DNA from: Streptococcus pneumoniae
GTDB taxonomy: Bacteria; Bacillota; Bacilli; Lactobacillales; Streptococcaceae
Reading direction: 5' to 3'
DNA length: 64,000 nt
Assembly (NCBI RefSeq): GCF_001113365.1
Contig: NZ_CKYA01000001.1
Coordinates: 255,501-319,500, forward strand
Shown piece by piece: positions 1-7,571 of the stretch; position 1 is the first letter of the stretch, and each line of letters opens with the position of its first letter. Made by a program: the position numbers and the translations under genes. Under the pieces are notes generated by a model that saw nothing but the letters and a program-made list of their open reading frames with translations, had not been told where the DNA came from and did no database searches.

Positions 1-20
1 ATTAAATCATAAGTTAACAT
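1..20 (-). CDS. 5' end of a divergent gene (first six codons only)
   Basis: An ATG on the minus strand at 18-20 opens a frame reading M-L-T-Y-D-L and leaves the window. A perfect AGGAGG ribosome binding site lies on the minus strand at 29-34, eight bases before the start, which is why I accept such a short fragment. Function cannot be read from six codons. In pneumococcal genomes, as I recall, the neighbour here is a class I pyridine nucleotide-disulfide oxidoreductase whose N-terminus is similar, but that is memory of synteny and not evidence in this window. Confidence 0.5.
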
Positions 21-102
21 TTAGAGTTCCTCCTATTCGCATTTCATTCTAGCACAAGAAAAAAACTTTTGCACAATTCTGCTACGAAAAAGACAGAAAA
101 AG

Positions 103-117
103 ATAAAAACGCTTTCC
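103..117. promoter_or_regulatory. cre-like CcpA site between the divergent genes
   Basis: The 15 bases centred on the CG at 110-111 match the catabolite-responsive consensus WTGNAANCGNWNNCW at all but two fixed positions. It lies upstream of the OFA transporter promoter region, where CcpA binding would control one or both divergent genes. Two mismatches make this a candidate only. Confidence 0.3.
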
Positions 118-213
118 AGACAAAAAACTAGTAATTTTTTGACAAGCTTGATAAACTAAAATCCTATCTATTTTTATATAAGATAGAATAAATGTTCGAA
201 AATAGGAGGTTTT

Positions 214-1440
214 ATGAAATCGAATCGTTATATTATTGCCTTTGCTGGGGTCATTTTACACTTAATGCTGGGTTCTACTTATGCTTGGAGTGTTTATCGT
301 AACCCTATTATTGAAAAAACGGGATGGGATCAGGCTTCTGTTGCCTTTGCCTTTAGTCTAGCAATCTTTTGTTTGGGCTTATCGGCTGCATTTATGGGGC
401 GTTTGGTAGAAAAATTTGGTCCGAGAGTCATGGGGAGTCTATCTGCTTTTCTATACGCAGGTGGAAATATCTTAACAGGATTTGCAATAGATCGTCAGGA
501 GCTGTGGTTGTTGTATCTCGCTTATGGAATTTTAGGTGGGCTTGGTTTGGGAGCAGGCTATATTACCCCTGTGTCAACGATTATAAAATGGTTTCCTGAT
601 AAACGTGGTCTCGCAACAGGTTTAGCGATTATGGGGTTTGGTTTTGCTTCTTTATTGACTAGTCCTATAGCGCAACATCTCATCGCAGGGGTAGGGCTTG
701 TAGAAACTTTTTATATTTTAGGTGCAAGTTACTTTATTATCATGCTCCTAGCTTCACAATTCATTAAGCGTCCAAATGAGCAAGAACTTGCAATTTTATC
801 TGTTTCAGGGAAAGAAAAAATAGATTCTCTGACGCAAGGGATGACTGCAAATCAGGCTCTAAAAAGCAATCGGTTTTATATACTTTGGATTATTTTCTTT
901 ATCAACATAGCTTGTGGTTTAGGCTTAATTTCAGCGGCATCGCCAATGGCACAGGAGATGGCTGGCTTGTCTACAAGTCATGCAGCAGTAATGGTGGGCG
1001 TTTTAGGGATTTTCAATGGATTTGGTCGCTTGCTCTGGGCGAGCTTATCTGACTATATCGGTCGCCCCCTAACCTTTAGTATATTACTGCTTGTCAATCT
1101 TTTCTTTTCTCTCTCACTTTGGCTCTTTACAGATTCCGTTTTATTTGTAGTCGCTATGTCTATTTTGATGACTTGCTATGGAGCTGGTTTTTCATTGATT
1201 CCAGCTTATCTCAGTGATATTTTTGGAACCAAGGAATTGGCCGCTCTGCATGGTTATATTTTAACAGCTTGGGCCATGGCTGGTTTAGCGGGACCTATTT
1301 TATTAGCAGAGACTTATAAAATGGCTCATTCTTACACACAAACCTTGTTCGTTTTTATCATTTTATATAGTATCGCCTTGGCTTTGTCTTATTATCTAGG
1401 TCGTTCAATCAAAAAGGAAAGCCAAAAACCGCTTACATGA
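214..1440 (+). CDS. OFA-family MFS transporter (oxalate/formate antiporter-like)
   Basis: A 408-residue integral membrane protein with about twelve hydrophobic segments, typical of the major facilitator superfamily. The N-terminal Y-A-W-S-V-Y segment after the first helix is characteristic of the oxalate/formate antiporter (OFA) family. The loop between helices 2 and 3 carries a G-R-L-V-E-K-F-G-P-R type MFS motif A. Family members exchange small organic acids; the substrate here cannot be told from sequence, and oxalate itself is unlikely to be certain in a streptococcus. The start is fixed by AGGAGG at 204-209. A TTGACA hexamer at 139-144 offers a possible -35. The gene is followed closely by the cshA promoter and no clear terminator separates them. 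Confidence 0.85.
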   Translation: MKSNRYIIAFAGVILHLMLGSTYAWSVYRNPIIEKTGWDQASVAFAFSLAIFCLGLSAAFMGRLVEKFGPRVMGSLSAFLYAGGNILTGFAIDRQELWLLYLAYGILGGLGLGAGYITPVSTIIKWFPDKRGLATGLAIMGFGFASLLTSPIAQHLIAGVGLVETFYILGASYFIIMLLASQFIKRPNEQELAILSVSGKEKIDSLTQGMTANQALKSNRFYILWIIFFINIACGLGLISAASPMAQEMAGLSTSHAAVMVGVLGIFNGFGRLLWASLSDYIGRPLTFSILLLVNLFFSLSLWLFTDSVLFVVAMSILMTCYGAGFSLIPAYLSDIFGTKELAALHGYILTAWAMAGLAGPILLAETYKMAHSYTQTLFVFIILYSIALALSYYLGRSIKKESQKPLT

Positions 1441-1479
1441 TTTTCTGTAGAAATGGGGCTATCTTTTGCTCAGGTCTTG

Positions 1480-1488
1480 TGTTATACT
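1480..1488 (+). promoter_or_regulatory. cshA promoter (extended -10)
   Basis: TGT-TATACT is an extended -10 element with no good -35. Transcription from here would give a 5' untranslated leader of about 145 bases before the GTG start of cshA. Confidence 0.6.
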
Positions 1489-1495
1489 AGATAGG

Positions 1496-1637
1496 TTGCA
1501 AAGAAAACAGTACTTTTCTTTTGTGGAAAAGAAGCAACACGATTTTGTATCCAGTATATGAAAATACGTCATAAAAAGAAAAGTATAAACTAAGTCCTAT
1601 AGGGTGGCTTCGCACCACCTTTAGAAAGAAGAATAAC
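1496..1637 (+). promoter_or_regulatory. Structured 5' leader of cshA
   Basis: The leader holds two competing stems: a local hairpin, TTCTTTT at 1516-1522 with AAAAGAA at 1527-1533, and a long-range stem, ACTTTTCTTTT at 1512-1522 with AAAAGAAAAGT at 1574-1584. They share the same bases and cannot form together. A third hairpin, GGTGG at 1603-1607 with CCACC at 1615-1619, ends just before the AGAAAGAAG ribosome-binding region. Long leaders are known on several cold-induced and DEAD-box helicase genes; regulation here is inferred from the pairing only. Confidence 0.5.
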
Positions 1638-3212
1638 GTGAAATTTAATGAATTAAACTTGTCTGCTGATTTGCTAGCAGAGATTGAAAGAGCTGGTTTT
1701 GTAGAAGCCAGTCCTATCCAAGAACAAACCATTCCTTTGGCCCTTGAAGGCAAGGATGTTATCGGTCAAGCTCAGACTGGTACAGGAAAAACTGCAGCCT
1801 TTGGCTTACCTACCCTTGAAAAAATCCGTACAGAAGAAGCGACCATCCAAGCTTTGGTTATCGCTCCAACTCGTGAACTAGCTGTCCAAAGTCAAGAAGA
1901 ACTCTTCCGCTTTGGTCGTAGTAAGGGAGTCAAAGTCCGTTCAGTATATGGTGGATCAAGCATCGAAAAACAAATTAAGGCTCTTAAATCTGGTGCCCAT
2001 ATCGTGGTGGGAACTCCAGGTCGCCTTTTGGACTTGATTAAACGCAAGGCCTTGAAATTACAAGATATTGAAACTCTTATCCTTGACGAAGCGGATGAAA
2101 TGCTCAACATGGGCTTCCTTGAAGACATTGAAGCTATCATCTCCCGTGTCCCTGAAAACCGTCAAACTCTACTCTTCTCAGCAACTATGCCAGATGCTAT
2201 CAAACGTATCGGTGTTCAGTTTATGAAAGAACCTGAGCATGTGAAGATTGCTGCTAAGGAATTGACAACAGAATTGGTTGACCAATACTATATCCGAGTT
2301 AAAGAACAAGAAAAATTTGACACCATGACTCGTCTCATGGATGTGGAGCAACCTGAGCTTGCTATCGTATTTGGTCGTACAAAACGCCGTGTAGATGAAT
2401 TGACTCGTGGTTTGAAAATCCGTGGCTTCCGTGCAGAAGGAATTCATGGAGACCTAGACCAAAACAAACGTCTTCGTGTCCTTCGTGATTTTAAAAACGG
2501 TAATCTGGATGTTCTAGTTGCGACAGACGTTGCAGCGCGTGGCTTGGATATTTCAGGTGTGACCCATGTCTACAACTACGATATTCCACAAGATCCTGAA
2601 AGTTATGTTCACCGTATCGGTCGAACAGGTCGTGCTGGTAAGTCAGGTCAGTCTATTACTTTCGTATCACCAAATGAAATGGGCTACCTCCAAATTATTG
2701 AAAACTTGACCAAGAAACGCATGAAAGGTCTCAAACCTGCAAGTGCAGAAGAAGCCTTCCAAGCTAAAAAACAGGTAGCTCTCAAGAAAATCGAACGTGA
2801 TTTTGCAGATGAGACAATCCGTGCCAACTTTGAGAAATTTGGTAAGGATGCTCGTAAGCTAGCTGCTGAGTTTACTCCAGAAGAATTGGCAATGTATATC
2901 TTGAGTCTGACTGTTCAAGATCCTGATAGCCTTCCTGAAGTGGAGATTGCGCGTGAAAAACCACTGCCATTTAAACCATCAGGTAATGGCTTCGGTGGTA
3001 AAGCTAAGGGAGGTCGTCGTGGAGATGACCGTCGTGATAATCGCCGTGGAGACAACCGTCGTGGTGGTCGCCGTGATGATTTCAAAAAAGGAAGTCGTGG
3101 CAACGATCGTTTTGATAAGGAAAAACGTTACCGTAAGGATAATAAAAAACCACGCAATACTTCAAGCGAAAAGAAAACAGGCTTTGTTATTCGTAACAAG
3201 GGTGATAAATAA
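1638..3212 (+). CDS. cshA: DEAD-box RNA helicase CshA
   Basis: An ATP-dependent RNA helicase of 524 residues that acts in mRNA turnover and ribosome assembly in the cytoplasm. Visible motifs in order: Walker A A-Q-T-G-T-G-K-T (45-52), P-T-R-E (77-80), T-P-G-R (126-129), D-E-A-D (150-153), S-A-T (181-183), and motif VI H-R-I-G-R-T-G-R-A-G in the second RecA domain. The C-terminal 90 residues are rich in Gly, Arg and Asp, an RGG-like RNA-binding tail seen in CshA proteins. The start is a GTG with a weak AGAAAGAAG site, downstream of a structured leader. The gene is monocistronic, closed by a terminator directly after the stop. Confidence 0.95.
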   Translation: MKFNELNLSADLLAEIERAGFVEASPIQEQTIPLALEGKDVIGQAQTGTGKTAAFGLPTLEKIRTEEATIQALVIAPTRELAVQSQEELFRFGRSKGVKVRSVYGGSSIEKQIKALKSGAHIVVGTPGRLLDLIKRKALKLQDIETLILDEADEMLNMGFLEDIEAIISRVPENRQTLLFSATMPDAIKRIGVQFMKEPEHVKIAAKELTTELVDQYYIRVKEQEKFDTMTRLMDVEQPELAIVFGRTKRRVDELTRGLKIRGFRAEGIHGDLDQNKRLRVLRDFKNGNLDVLVATDVAARGLDISGVTHVYNYDIPQDPESYVHRIGRTGRAGKSGQSITFVSPNEMGYLQIIENLTKKRMKGLKPASAEEAFQAKKQVALKKIERDFADETIRANFEKFGKDARKLAAEFTPEELAMYILSLTVQDPDSLPEVEIAREKPLPFKPSGNGFGGKAKGGRRGDDRRDNRRGDNRRGGRRDDFKKGSRGNDRFDKEKRYRKDNKKPRNTSSEKKTGFVIRNKGDK

Positions 3213-3243
3213 GAAAAGCGGTTCAAAATGAATCGCTTTTTTA
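3213..3243 (+). terminator. Intrinsic terminator of cshA
   Basis: AAAAGCGGTTC pairs with GAATCGCTTTT around an AAAAT loop (one G-T wobble) and runs into a T tract, immediately after the cshA stop. Confidence 0.85.
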
Positions 3244-3394
3244 TATAAGGAGACCGAATGTGAAAAAAGATAAATAAAATTGTTGTATTATCTTTTTATA
3301 ATGTTATGATACACAAAAATAGGCAGCTTGTCAATAGAAAAGGGAAAATTTAATTAAAAATATTCTTGTTTTTAAAAATTGCAAGTCAATAAGG

Positions 3395-3409
3395 AATTTT
3401 CAGATAATT
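3395..3409. promoter_or_regulatory. CodY box upstream of codY
   Basis: AATTTTCAGATAATT differs from the CodY consensus AATTTTCWGAAAATT at one of 15 positions. It ends two bases before the -35 hexamer of the codY promoter, so CodY bound with GTP and branched-chain amino acids would be placed to repress its own gene. Confidence 0.75.
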
Positions 3410-3410
3410 A

Positions 3411-3439
3411 TTGAAAAAGAGACGTTTTTATGTTATAAT
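3411..3439 (+). promoter_or_regulatory. codY promoter
   Basis: TTGAAA at 3411-3416, a 17-base spacer and TATAAT at 3434-3439 with an upstream TGT (extended -10). This is a near-consensus vegetative promoter that serves codY and the nicotinamidase. Confidence 0.85.
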
Positions 3440-3465
3440 GATAGCGATTAAATTCGAGGTGAAAA

Positions 3466-4254
3466 ATGGCACATTTATTAGAAAAAACAAGAAAGATTAC
3501 ATCAATTTTGAAGCGCTCAGAGGAGCAGTTGCAGGATGAGCTTCCTTACAACGCTATTACGCGTCAGTTAGCGGATATTATTCATTGCAATGCCTGCATT
3601 ATCAATAGTAAGGGACGTCTGCTTGGCTATTTTATGCGTTATAAAACAAATACAGATCGCGTAGAGCAATTCTTCCAAACTAAGATTTTCCCAGATGACT
3701 ACGTTCAAGGGGCTAATATGATTTACGAAACAGAAGCAAACTTGCCTGTTGAGCATGATATGAGTATTTTCCCTGTTGAGAGTAGAGATGATTTTCCAGA
3801 TGGCTTGACGACTATTGCACCGATTCATGTATCGGGGATTCGTCTTGGTTCTCTGATTATTTGGCGCAATGATAAAAAATTCGAAGATGAGGACTTGATT
3901 CTTGTTGAGATTGCCAGTACCGTTGTTGGGATTCAGCTTCTTAACTTCCAGCGTGAGGAAGATGAGAAAAATATCCGTCGCCGTACTGCTGTTACCATGG
4001 CGGTTAATACCCTTTCTTACTCCGAACTCCGTGCTGTTTCAGCAATTTTAGGAGAATTAAATGGAAATGAAGGGCAGTTGACTGCGTCAGTGATTGCAGA
4101 TCGTATCGGAATTACCCGCTCTGTGATTGTCAATGCCCTTCGTAAACTTGAGTCCGCTGGGATTATTGAAAGTCGCTCGCTTGGAATGAAGGGAACCTAT
4201 CTTAAGGTCTTGATTTCAGATATTTTTGAAGAAGTGAAGAAAAGAGATTACTAA
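3466..4254 (+). CDS. codY: GTP-sensing transcriptional repressor CodY
   Basis: The global nutritional repressor of low-GC Gram-positives, 262 residues, close to the family's usual length. The N-terminal half is a GAF-type domain that binds branched-chain amino acids, and the C-terminus (about 185-262) holds a winged helix with the segment S-V-I-A-D-R-I-G-I-T-R-S-V-I-V-N-A. The start has a GAGGTG site at 3455-3460. A CodY box lies next to its promoter, so autoregulation is likely. The stop codon shares its last A with the ATG of the next gene, so the two are translationally coupled. Confidence 0.97.
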   Translation: MAHLLEKTRKITSILKRSEEQLQDELPYNAITRQLADIIHCNACIINSKGRLLGYFMRYKTNTDRVEQFFQTKIFPDDYVQGANMIYETEANLPVEHDMSIFPVESRDDFPDGLTTIAPIHVSGIRLGSLIIWRNDKKFEDEDLILVEIASTVVGIQLLNFQREEDEKNIRRRTAVTMAVNTLSYSELRAVSAILGELNGNEGQLTASVIADRIGITRSVIVNALRKLESAGIIESRSLGMKGTYLKVLISDIFEEVKKRDY

Positions 4255-4829
4255 TGACTAAGGCTTTGATTTCGATTGACTATACGGAAGATTTTGTTGC
4301 TGATAGTGGTAAATTGACAGCAGGGGCTCCAGCCCAGGCTATTTCGGAAGCCATTAGCAAGGTGACTCGATTAGCTTTTGAACGAGGAGATTACATCTTC
4401 TTTACCATCGATGCTCATGAAGAAAACGATTGTTTCCATCCAGAAAGTAAGCTATTTCCTCCTCATAATTTGATTGGGACTAGTGGACGAAATTTATACG
4501 GAGATTTGGGGACCTTTTATCAAGAGCATGGTTCAGACAGTCGTGTCTTTTGGATGGATAAACGCCATTACTCAGCTTTTTCAGGGACTGACCTAGATAT
4601 TCGTTTGAGAGAGCGCCGAATTTCTACAGTTATTTTAACCGGAGTCTTGACGGATATCTGTGTCCTGCATACAGCTATCGATGCCTATAATCTAGGTTAT
4701 GACATCGAGATTGTTCAACCAGCTGTTGCTTCCATCTGGCCTGAAAATCATCAATTTGCCCTAGGTCATTTCAAAAATACACTTGGAGCTAAGTTAGTAG
4801 ATGAAAATCTAAATGAACTTTCTGAGTAA
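4254..4829 (+). CDS. pncA: Nicotinamidase / isochorismatase-family hydrolase
   Basis: Predicted to deamidate nicotinamide to nicotinate for NAD salvage; cytoplasmic, 191 residues. The cysteine-hydrolase triad is visible: Asp9 (S-I-D-Y-T-E-D), a Lys in M-D-K-R-H-Y-S, and Cys in L-T-D-I-C-V-L-H-T. A metal-binding D-x-H-E-E-N-D-C-F-H segment is near residue 53-61. It overlaps codY by one base, so it belongs to the CodY-controlled operon. Other isochorismatase-family substrates cannot be excluded, but the metal site favours nicotinamidase. Confidence 0.88.
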   Translation: MTKALISIDYTEDFVADSGKLTAGAPAQAISEAISKVTRLAFERGDYIFFTIDAHEENDCFHPESKLFPPHNLIGTSGRNLYGDLGTFYQEHGSDSRVFWMDKRHYSAFSGTDLDIRLRERRISTVILTGVLTDICVLHTAIDAYNLGYDIEIVQPAVASIWPENHQFALGHFKNTLGAKLVDENLNELSE

Positions 4830-4865
4830 TTTGGTTGACGAAATGAAAAAATTTGAAAAAAAGTG

Positions 4866-4894
4866 TTGACAAGTATCCCAAAAGTTGATATACT
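4866..4894 (+). promoter_or_regulatory. Promoter of tRNA-Leu
   Basis: TTGACA at 4866-4871, 17-base spacer, TATACT at 4889-4894. The tRNA starts 16 bases after the -10. Confidence 0.85.
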
Positions 4895-4909
4895 AGTAAA
4901 GTAATCGAC

Positions 4910-4995
4910 GCGGGGATGGCGGAATTGGCAGACGCGCAGGACTAAGGATCCTGTGACCGCTTTAGGTCGTGAGGGTTCAAGTCCCTCTCTCCGCA
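4910..4995 (+). tRNA. tRNA-Leu (anticodon AAG)
   Basis: An 86-base class II tRNA with a long variable arm. The acceptor stem pairs GCGGGGA at 4910-4916 with TCTCCGC at 4988-4994, with discriminator A at 4995. The anticodon arm is CAGGA-CTAAGGA-TCCTG, placing AAG at positions 34-36, read as a leucine (CUU) decoder. The T arm reads GAGGGTTCAAGTCCCTC. The 3' CCA is not encoded. Confidence 0.93.
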
Positions 4996-5002
4996 TAGGA
5001 TA

Positions 5003-5028
5003 AGAGTTAGCTTAGGCTAGCTCTTTTG
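5003..5028 (+). terminator. Terminator after tRNA-Leu
   Basis: GAGTTAGC pairs with GCTAGCTC (one wobble) around TTAG, followed by TTTT. Confidence 0.75.
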
Positions 5029-5222
5029 TATTTCTCTAAAAAATTAGAATCCAGTCAAATGTAGTGGAGAATCAGCGAAAATATGGGAAAGCTGATCCTT
5101 GTTTCTGCTTTTGTATAGAAGAATAATAAAGATTATCTTCTTCAAATTCTCCGATATTCTCTAAAGTTTTGTGCAAGTTGCACAGAACTTTTTTGTTTTT
5201 TTGGTCATCTTGCCATAGAAAT
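5029..5222. other. Hairpin-rich spacer before msmK, no ORF
   Basis: No gene is visible. The stretch holds three possible stem-loops: ATCAGC/GCTGAT around 5070-5096, GAAGAATAAT with ATTATCTTCTTC around 5118-5144, and a terminator, AAGTTTTGTGC with GCACAGAACTT and a T run, at 5164-5195. A terminator with no gene ahead of it suggests a small RNA or a decayed gene, but I see no convincing promoter. Confidence 0.4.
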
Positions 5223-5249
5223 GTAAAGCGTTTTCATTTATAATATAAT
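5223..5249 (+). promoter_or_regulatory. msmK promoter with overlapping cre site
   Basis: GTAAAGCGTTTTCA at 5223-5236 matches the cre consensus TGWAARCGYTWNCW at 12 of 14 positions. Two overlapping TATAAT hexamers follow at 5239-5244 and 5244-5249. CcpA binding here would block transcription, fitting a sugar-uptake ATPase. Confidence 0.6.
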
Positions 5250-5276
5250 TATCAAAAGACAAAAGGAGTTCACCTC

Positions 5277-6407
5277 ATGGTAGAATTAAATCTTAAAAAT
5301 ATTTACAAAAAATATCCAAACAGCGAACACTACTCAGTTGAAGACTTCAACTTGGACATCAAAGATAAAGAATTTATCGTTTTCGTAGGTCCTTCAGGAT
5401 GTGGTAAATCAACAACTCTTCGTATGATTGCTGGTCTTGAAGACATCACAGAAGGTACTGCATCTATCGATGGCGTGGTTGTCAACGACGTAGCTCCAAA
5501 AGACCGCGACATCGCTATGGTATTCCAAAACTACGCTCTTTACCCACACATGACTGTTTATGACAACATGGCTTTCGGTTTGAAATTGCGTAAATACAGC
5601 AAAGAAGACATCGACAAACGTGTGCAAGAAGCAGCTGAAATTCTTGGATTGAAAGAATTTTTGGAACGTAAACCAGCTGACCTTTCAGGTGGTCAACGTC
5701 AACGTGTTGCCATGGGGCGTGCCATCGTCCGTGATGCAAAAGTATTCTTGATGGACGAGCCTTTGTCAAACTTGGATGCTAAACTTCGTGTATCAATGCG
5801 TGCTGAAATCGCTAAAATCCACCGTCGTATCGGGGCTACAACTATCTACGTAACTCACGACCAAACAGAAGCGATGACACTTGCAGACCGTATCGTTATC
5901 ATGTCAGCAACTAAGAACCCTGCTGGTACAGGTACTATCGGACGTGTTGAACAAATCGGTACTCCTCAAGAAGTTTACAAAAACCCAGTGAACAAATTCG
6001 TTGCAGGATTCATCGGAAGCCCAGCTATGAACTTCATCAACGTGAAGTTGGTTGGTAGCGAAATTGTTTCTGATGGTTTCCGTTTGAAAGTTCCAGAAGG
6101 AGCATTGAAAGTTCTTCGTGAAAAAGGCTACGAAGGTAAAGAATTGATCTTCGGTATTCGTCCAGAAGACGTGAATGCAGAACCTGCTTTCCTTGAAACA
6201 TTCCCAGAATCAGTTGTGAAAGCTACTATCTCTGTATCAGAATTGCTTGGTTCAGAATCTCACCTTTACTGCCAAGTTGGTAAAGACGAATTTGTTGCCA
6301 AAGTTGATGCACGTGACTACTTGCAAACAGGTGCAACAGTTGAGCTTGGATTTGACTTGAACAAAGCACACTTCTTTGATGTAGAAACTGAAAAAACAGT
6401 CTATTAA
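5277..6407 (+). CDS. msmK: ATP-binding subunit of sugar ABC importers, MsmK
   Basis: The ATPase that powers carbohydrate ABC importers (CUT1 family); in pneumococcus one MsmK is shared by several systems whose own operons lack an ATPase. The 376-residue sequence shows Walker A G-P-S-G-C-G-K-S-T (38-46), a Q-loop at Gln84, signature L-S-G-G-Q (136-140), Walker B V-F-L-M-D-E (156-161) and H-loop His194. The C-terminal 140 residues form the regulatory OB-fold region typical of MalK/MsmK proteins. No permease or binding protein lies next to it, as expected of a shared subunit. A cre-like site overlaps its promoter. AAAGGAG at 5261-5267 supports the ATG. Confidence 0.95.
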   Translation: MVELNLKNIYKKYPNSEHYSVEDFNLDIKDKEFIVFVGPSGCGKSTTLRMIAGLEDITEGTASIDGVVVNDVAPKDRDIAMVFQNYALYPHMTVYDNMAFGLKLRKYSKEDIDKRVQEAAEILGLKEFLERKPADLSGGQRQRVAMGRAIVRDAKVFLMDEPLSNLDAKLRVSMRAEIAKIHRRIGATTIYVTHDQTEAMTLADRIVIMSATKNPAGTGTIGRVEQIGTPQEVYKNPVNKFVAGFIGSPAMNFINVKLVGSEIVSDGFRLKVPEGALKVLREKGYEGKELIFGIRPEDVNAEPAFLETFPESVVKATISVSELLGSESHLYCQVGKDEFVAKVDARDYLQTGATVELGFDLNKAHFFDVETEKTVY

Positions 6408-6425
6408 AATAAATAAAATTTAAAG

Positions 6426-6462
6426 CACTACAAGAAAAGATATCTCTTTATCAATTGTAGTG
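6426..6462 (+). other. Stem-loop downstream of msmK
   Basis: CACTACAA at 6426-6433 pairs perfectly with TTGTAGTG at 6455-6462. There is no T tract, so this is probably a 3' untranslated structure ahead of the real terminator. Confidence 0.45.
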
Positions 6463-6483
6463 GAGATATGTCAGTTAATCTAA

Positions 6484-6513
6484 GGAGAGAAACAGAATGC
6501 TTCTCTCCTTTTT
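6484..6513 (+). terminator. Intrinsic terminator of msmK
   Basis: GGAGAGAA at 6484-6491 pairs perfectly with TTCTCTCC at 6501-6508, followed by TTTTT. Confidence 0.88.
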
Positions 6514-6638
6514 GCTAGGGAAGTCATATTATGCATCTATCTTGTGATACCCTTTGAATAAAAATGGTCATCTTATTTGACTTATAGGGTGACTAGCAGA
6601 TGAAATACTGTTTTCTCTTTCTTCTTTACTAGAAAATA

Positions 6639-6647
6639 TGGTATAAT
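6639..6647 (+). promoter_or_regulatory. apt promoter (extended -10)
   Basis: TGG-TATAAT with no clear -35, 32 bases before the apt start. Confidence 0.65.
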
Positions 6648-6678
6648 AGAGAGTAAAAATTTTGAAAGAAAGAAAAAG

Positions 6679-7191
6679 ATGAATTTAAAAGATTACATTG
6701 CAACAATTGAAAATTATCCAAAGGAAGGGATTACCTTCCGTGATATCAGTCCTTTGATGGCTGATGGGAATGCTTATAGCTACGCTGTTCGTGAAATCGT
6801 TCAATATGCTACTGACAAGAAAATTGATATGATCGTAGGTCCTGAGGCTCGTGGATTTATCGTGGGCTGTCCAGTTGCCTTTGAGTTGGGAATTGGCTTT
6901 GCACCTGTTCGTAAACCAGGAAAATTGCCACGTGAAGTCATTTCTGCTGACTATGAAAAAGAGTACGGTGTTGATACCTTGACTATGCATGCGGATGCCA
7001 TCAAGCCAGGTCAACGTGTTCTTATCGTAGATGATCTCTTGGCAACAGGTGGAACTGTTAAGGCAACCATCGAGATGATTGAAAAACTTGGTGGTGTTGT
7101 AGCAGGTTGTGCCTTCCTTGTTGAATTGGATGAATTGAACGGCCGTGAAAAAATCGGTGACTACGATTACAAAGTTTTGATGCATTATTAA
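6679..7191 (+). CDS. apt: Adenine phosphoribosyltransferase
   Basis: Converts adenine and PRPP to AMP in purine salvage; cytoplasmic, normally a homodimer. At 170 residues it is of normal length. The PRPP-binding loop V-L-I-V-D-D-L-L-A-T-G-G-T lies at 114-126, and G-P-E-A-R-G-F (54-60) is the typical Apt base-site segment. The GAAAGAAAG site precedes the ATG. The gene has its own promoter and terminator, so it is monocistronic. Confidence 0.96.
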   Translation: MNLKDYIATIENYPKEGITFRDISPLMADGNAYSYAVREIVQYATDKKIDMIVGPEARGFIVGCPVAFELGIGFAPVRKPGKLPREVISADYEKEYGVDTLTMHADAIKPGQRVLIVDDLLATGGTVKATIEMIEKLGGVVAGCAFLVELDELNGREKIGDYDYKVLMHY

Positions 7192-7194
7192 TGA

Positions 7195-7220
7195 AAAACA
7201 GTCCCTAGGGCTGTTTTCTC
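7195..7220 (+). terminator. Terminator of apt
   Basis: AAAACAG with CTGTTTT, extended inward by CCC/GGG, directly after the stop codon. Confidence 0.75.
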
Positions 7221-7269
7221 TACATTAGGATATAAAAATAGACTATAGCTAGTTAGAGAAAAACTATAA

Positions 7270-7298
7270 TTGAAAACTATATCTTCTTGCAGTATAAT
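7270..7298 (+). promoter_or_regulatory. Promoter for metA-dnaD
   Basis: TTGAAA at 7270-7275, 17-base spacer, TATAAT at 7293-7298. It lies about 270 bases ahead of metA, with a BOX element in between, so the BOX would be part of the metA leader. Confidence 0.7.
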
Positions 7299-7328
7299 AA
7301 AAGGACTAAGTGTTTGAGATTTAGTTTC

Positions 7329-7523
7329 ATACTCAATGAAAATCAAAGAGCAAACTAGGAAACTAGCCGTAAGCTGCTCAAAGTACAGCTTTGAGGTTAC
7401 AGATAAAACTGACGAAGTCAGCTCAAAACACTGTTTTGAGGTTGCAGATAGAACTGATGAAGTCAGTAACATATACGTACGGCAAGGTAACGTTGACGCG
7501 ATTTGAAGAGATTTTCGAAGAGT
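7329..7523 (-). repeat. BOX element (C-B-B-A as read on +)
   Basis: Read on the + strand it begins with the boxC end (ATACTCAATGAAAATC), carries two boxB copies each with a TTTGAGGTT core, and ends with boxA, including TACGGCAAGG and the TTTTCGAAGAGT end. BOX elements are non-coding mobile-derived repeats of S. pneumoniae and relatives and need a transposase in trans. Confidence 0.9.
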
Positions 7524-7571
7524 TTCAAACATATGTAATGATTCCTGAAAGAGTACAGTTAGGAGAGGGTT

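Noticed and set aside
1487..1753. Minus-strand frame over the cshA leader
   Set aside because: It covers the cshA promoter and start on the opposite strand and shows no coding features.
3250..3290. AAGGAGACCGAATG after the cshA terminator as a gene start
   Set aside because: The frame stops after a few codons; no product.
6498..6548. Short frame with AAGGAGAG before ATG downstream of msmK
   Set aside because: The apparent ribosome site and start codon are parts of the msmK terminator hairpin.
6685..7185. 166-codon minus-strand frame opposite apt
   Set aside because: apt is complete with catalytic motifs, promoter and terminator; the opposite frame has no recognisable protein features.
7329..7523. 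CRISPR-like array because of repeated TTTGAGGTT motifs
   Set aside because: The motifs are boxB modules of a BOX element; there are no spacers and no cas genes in the window.
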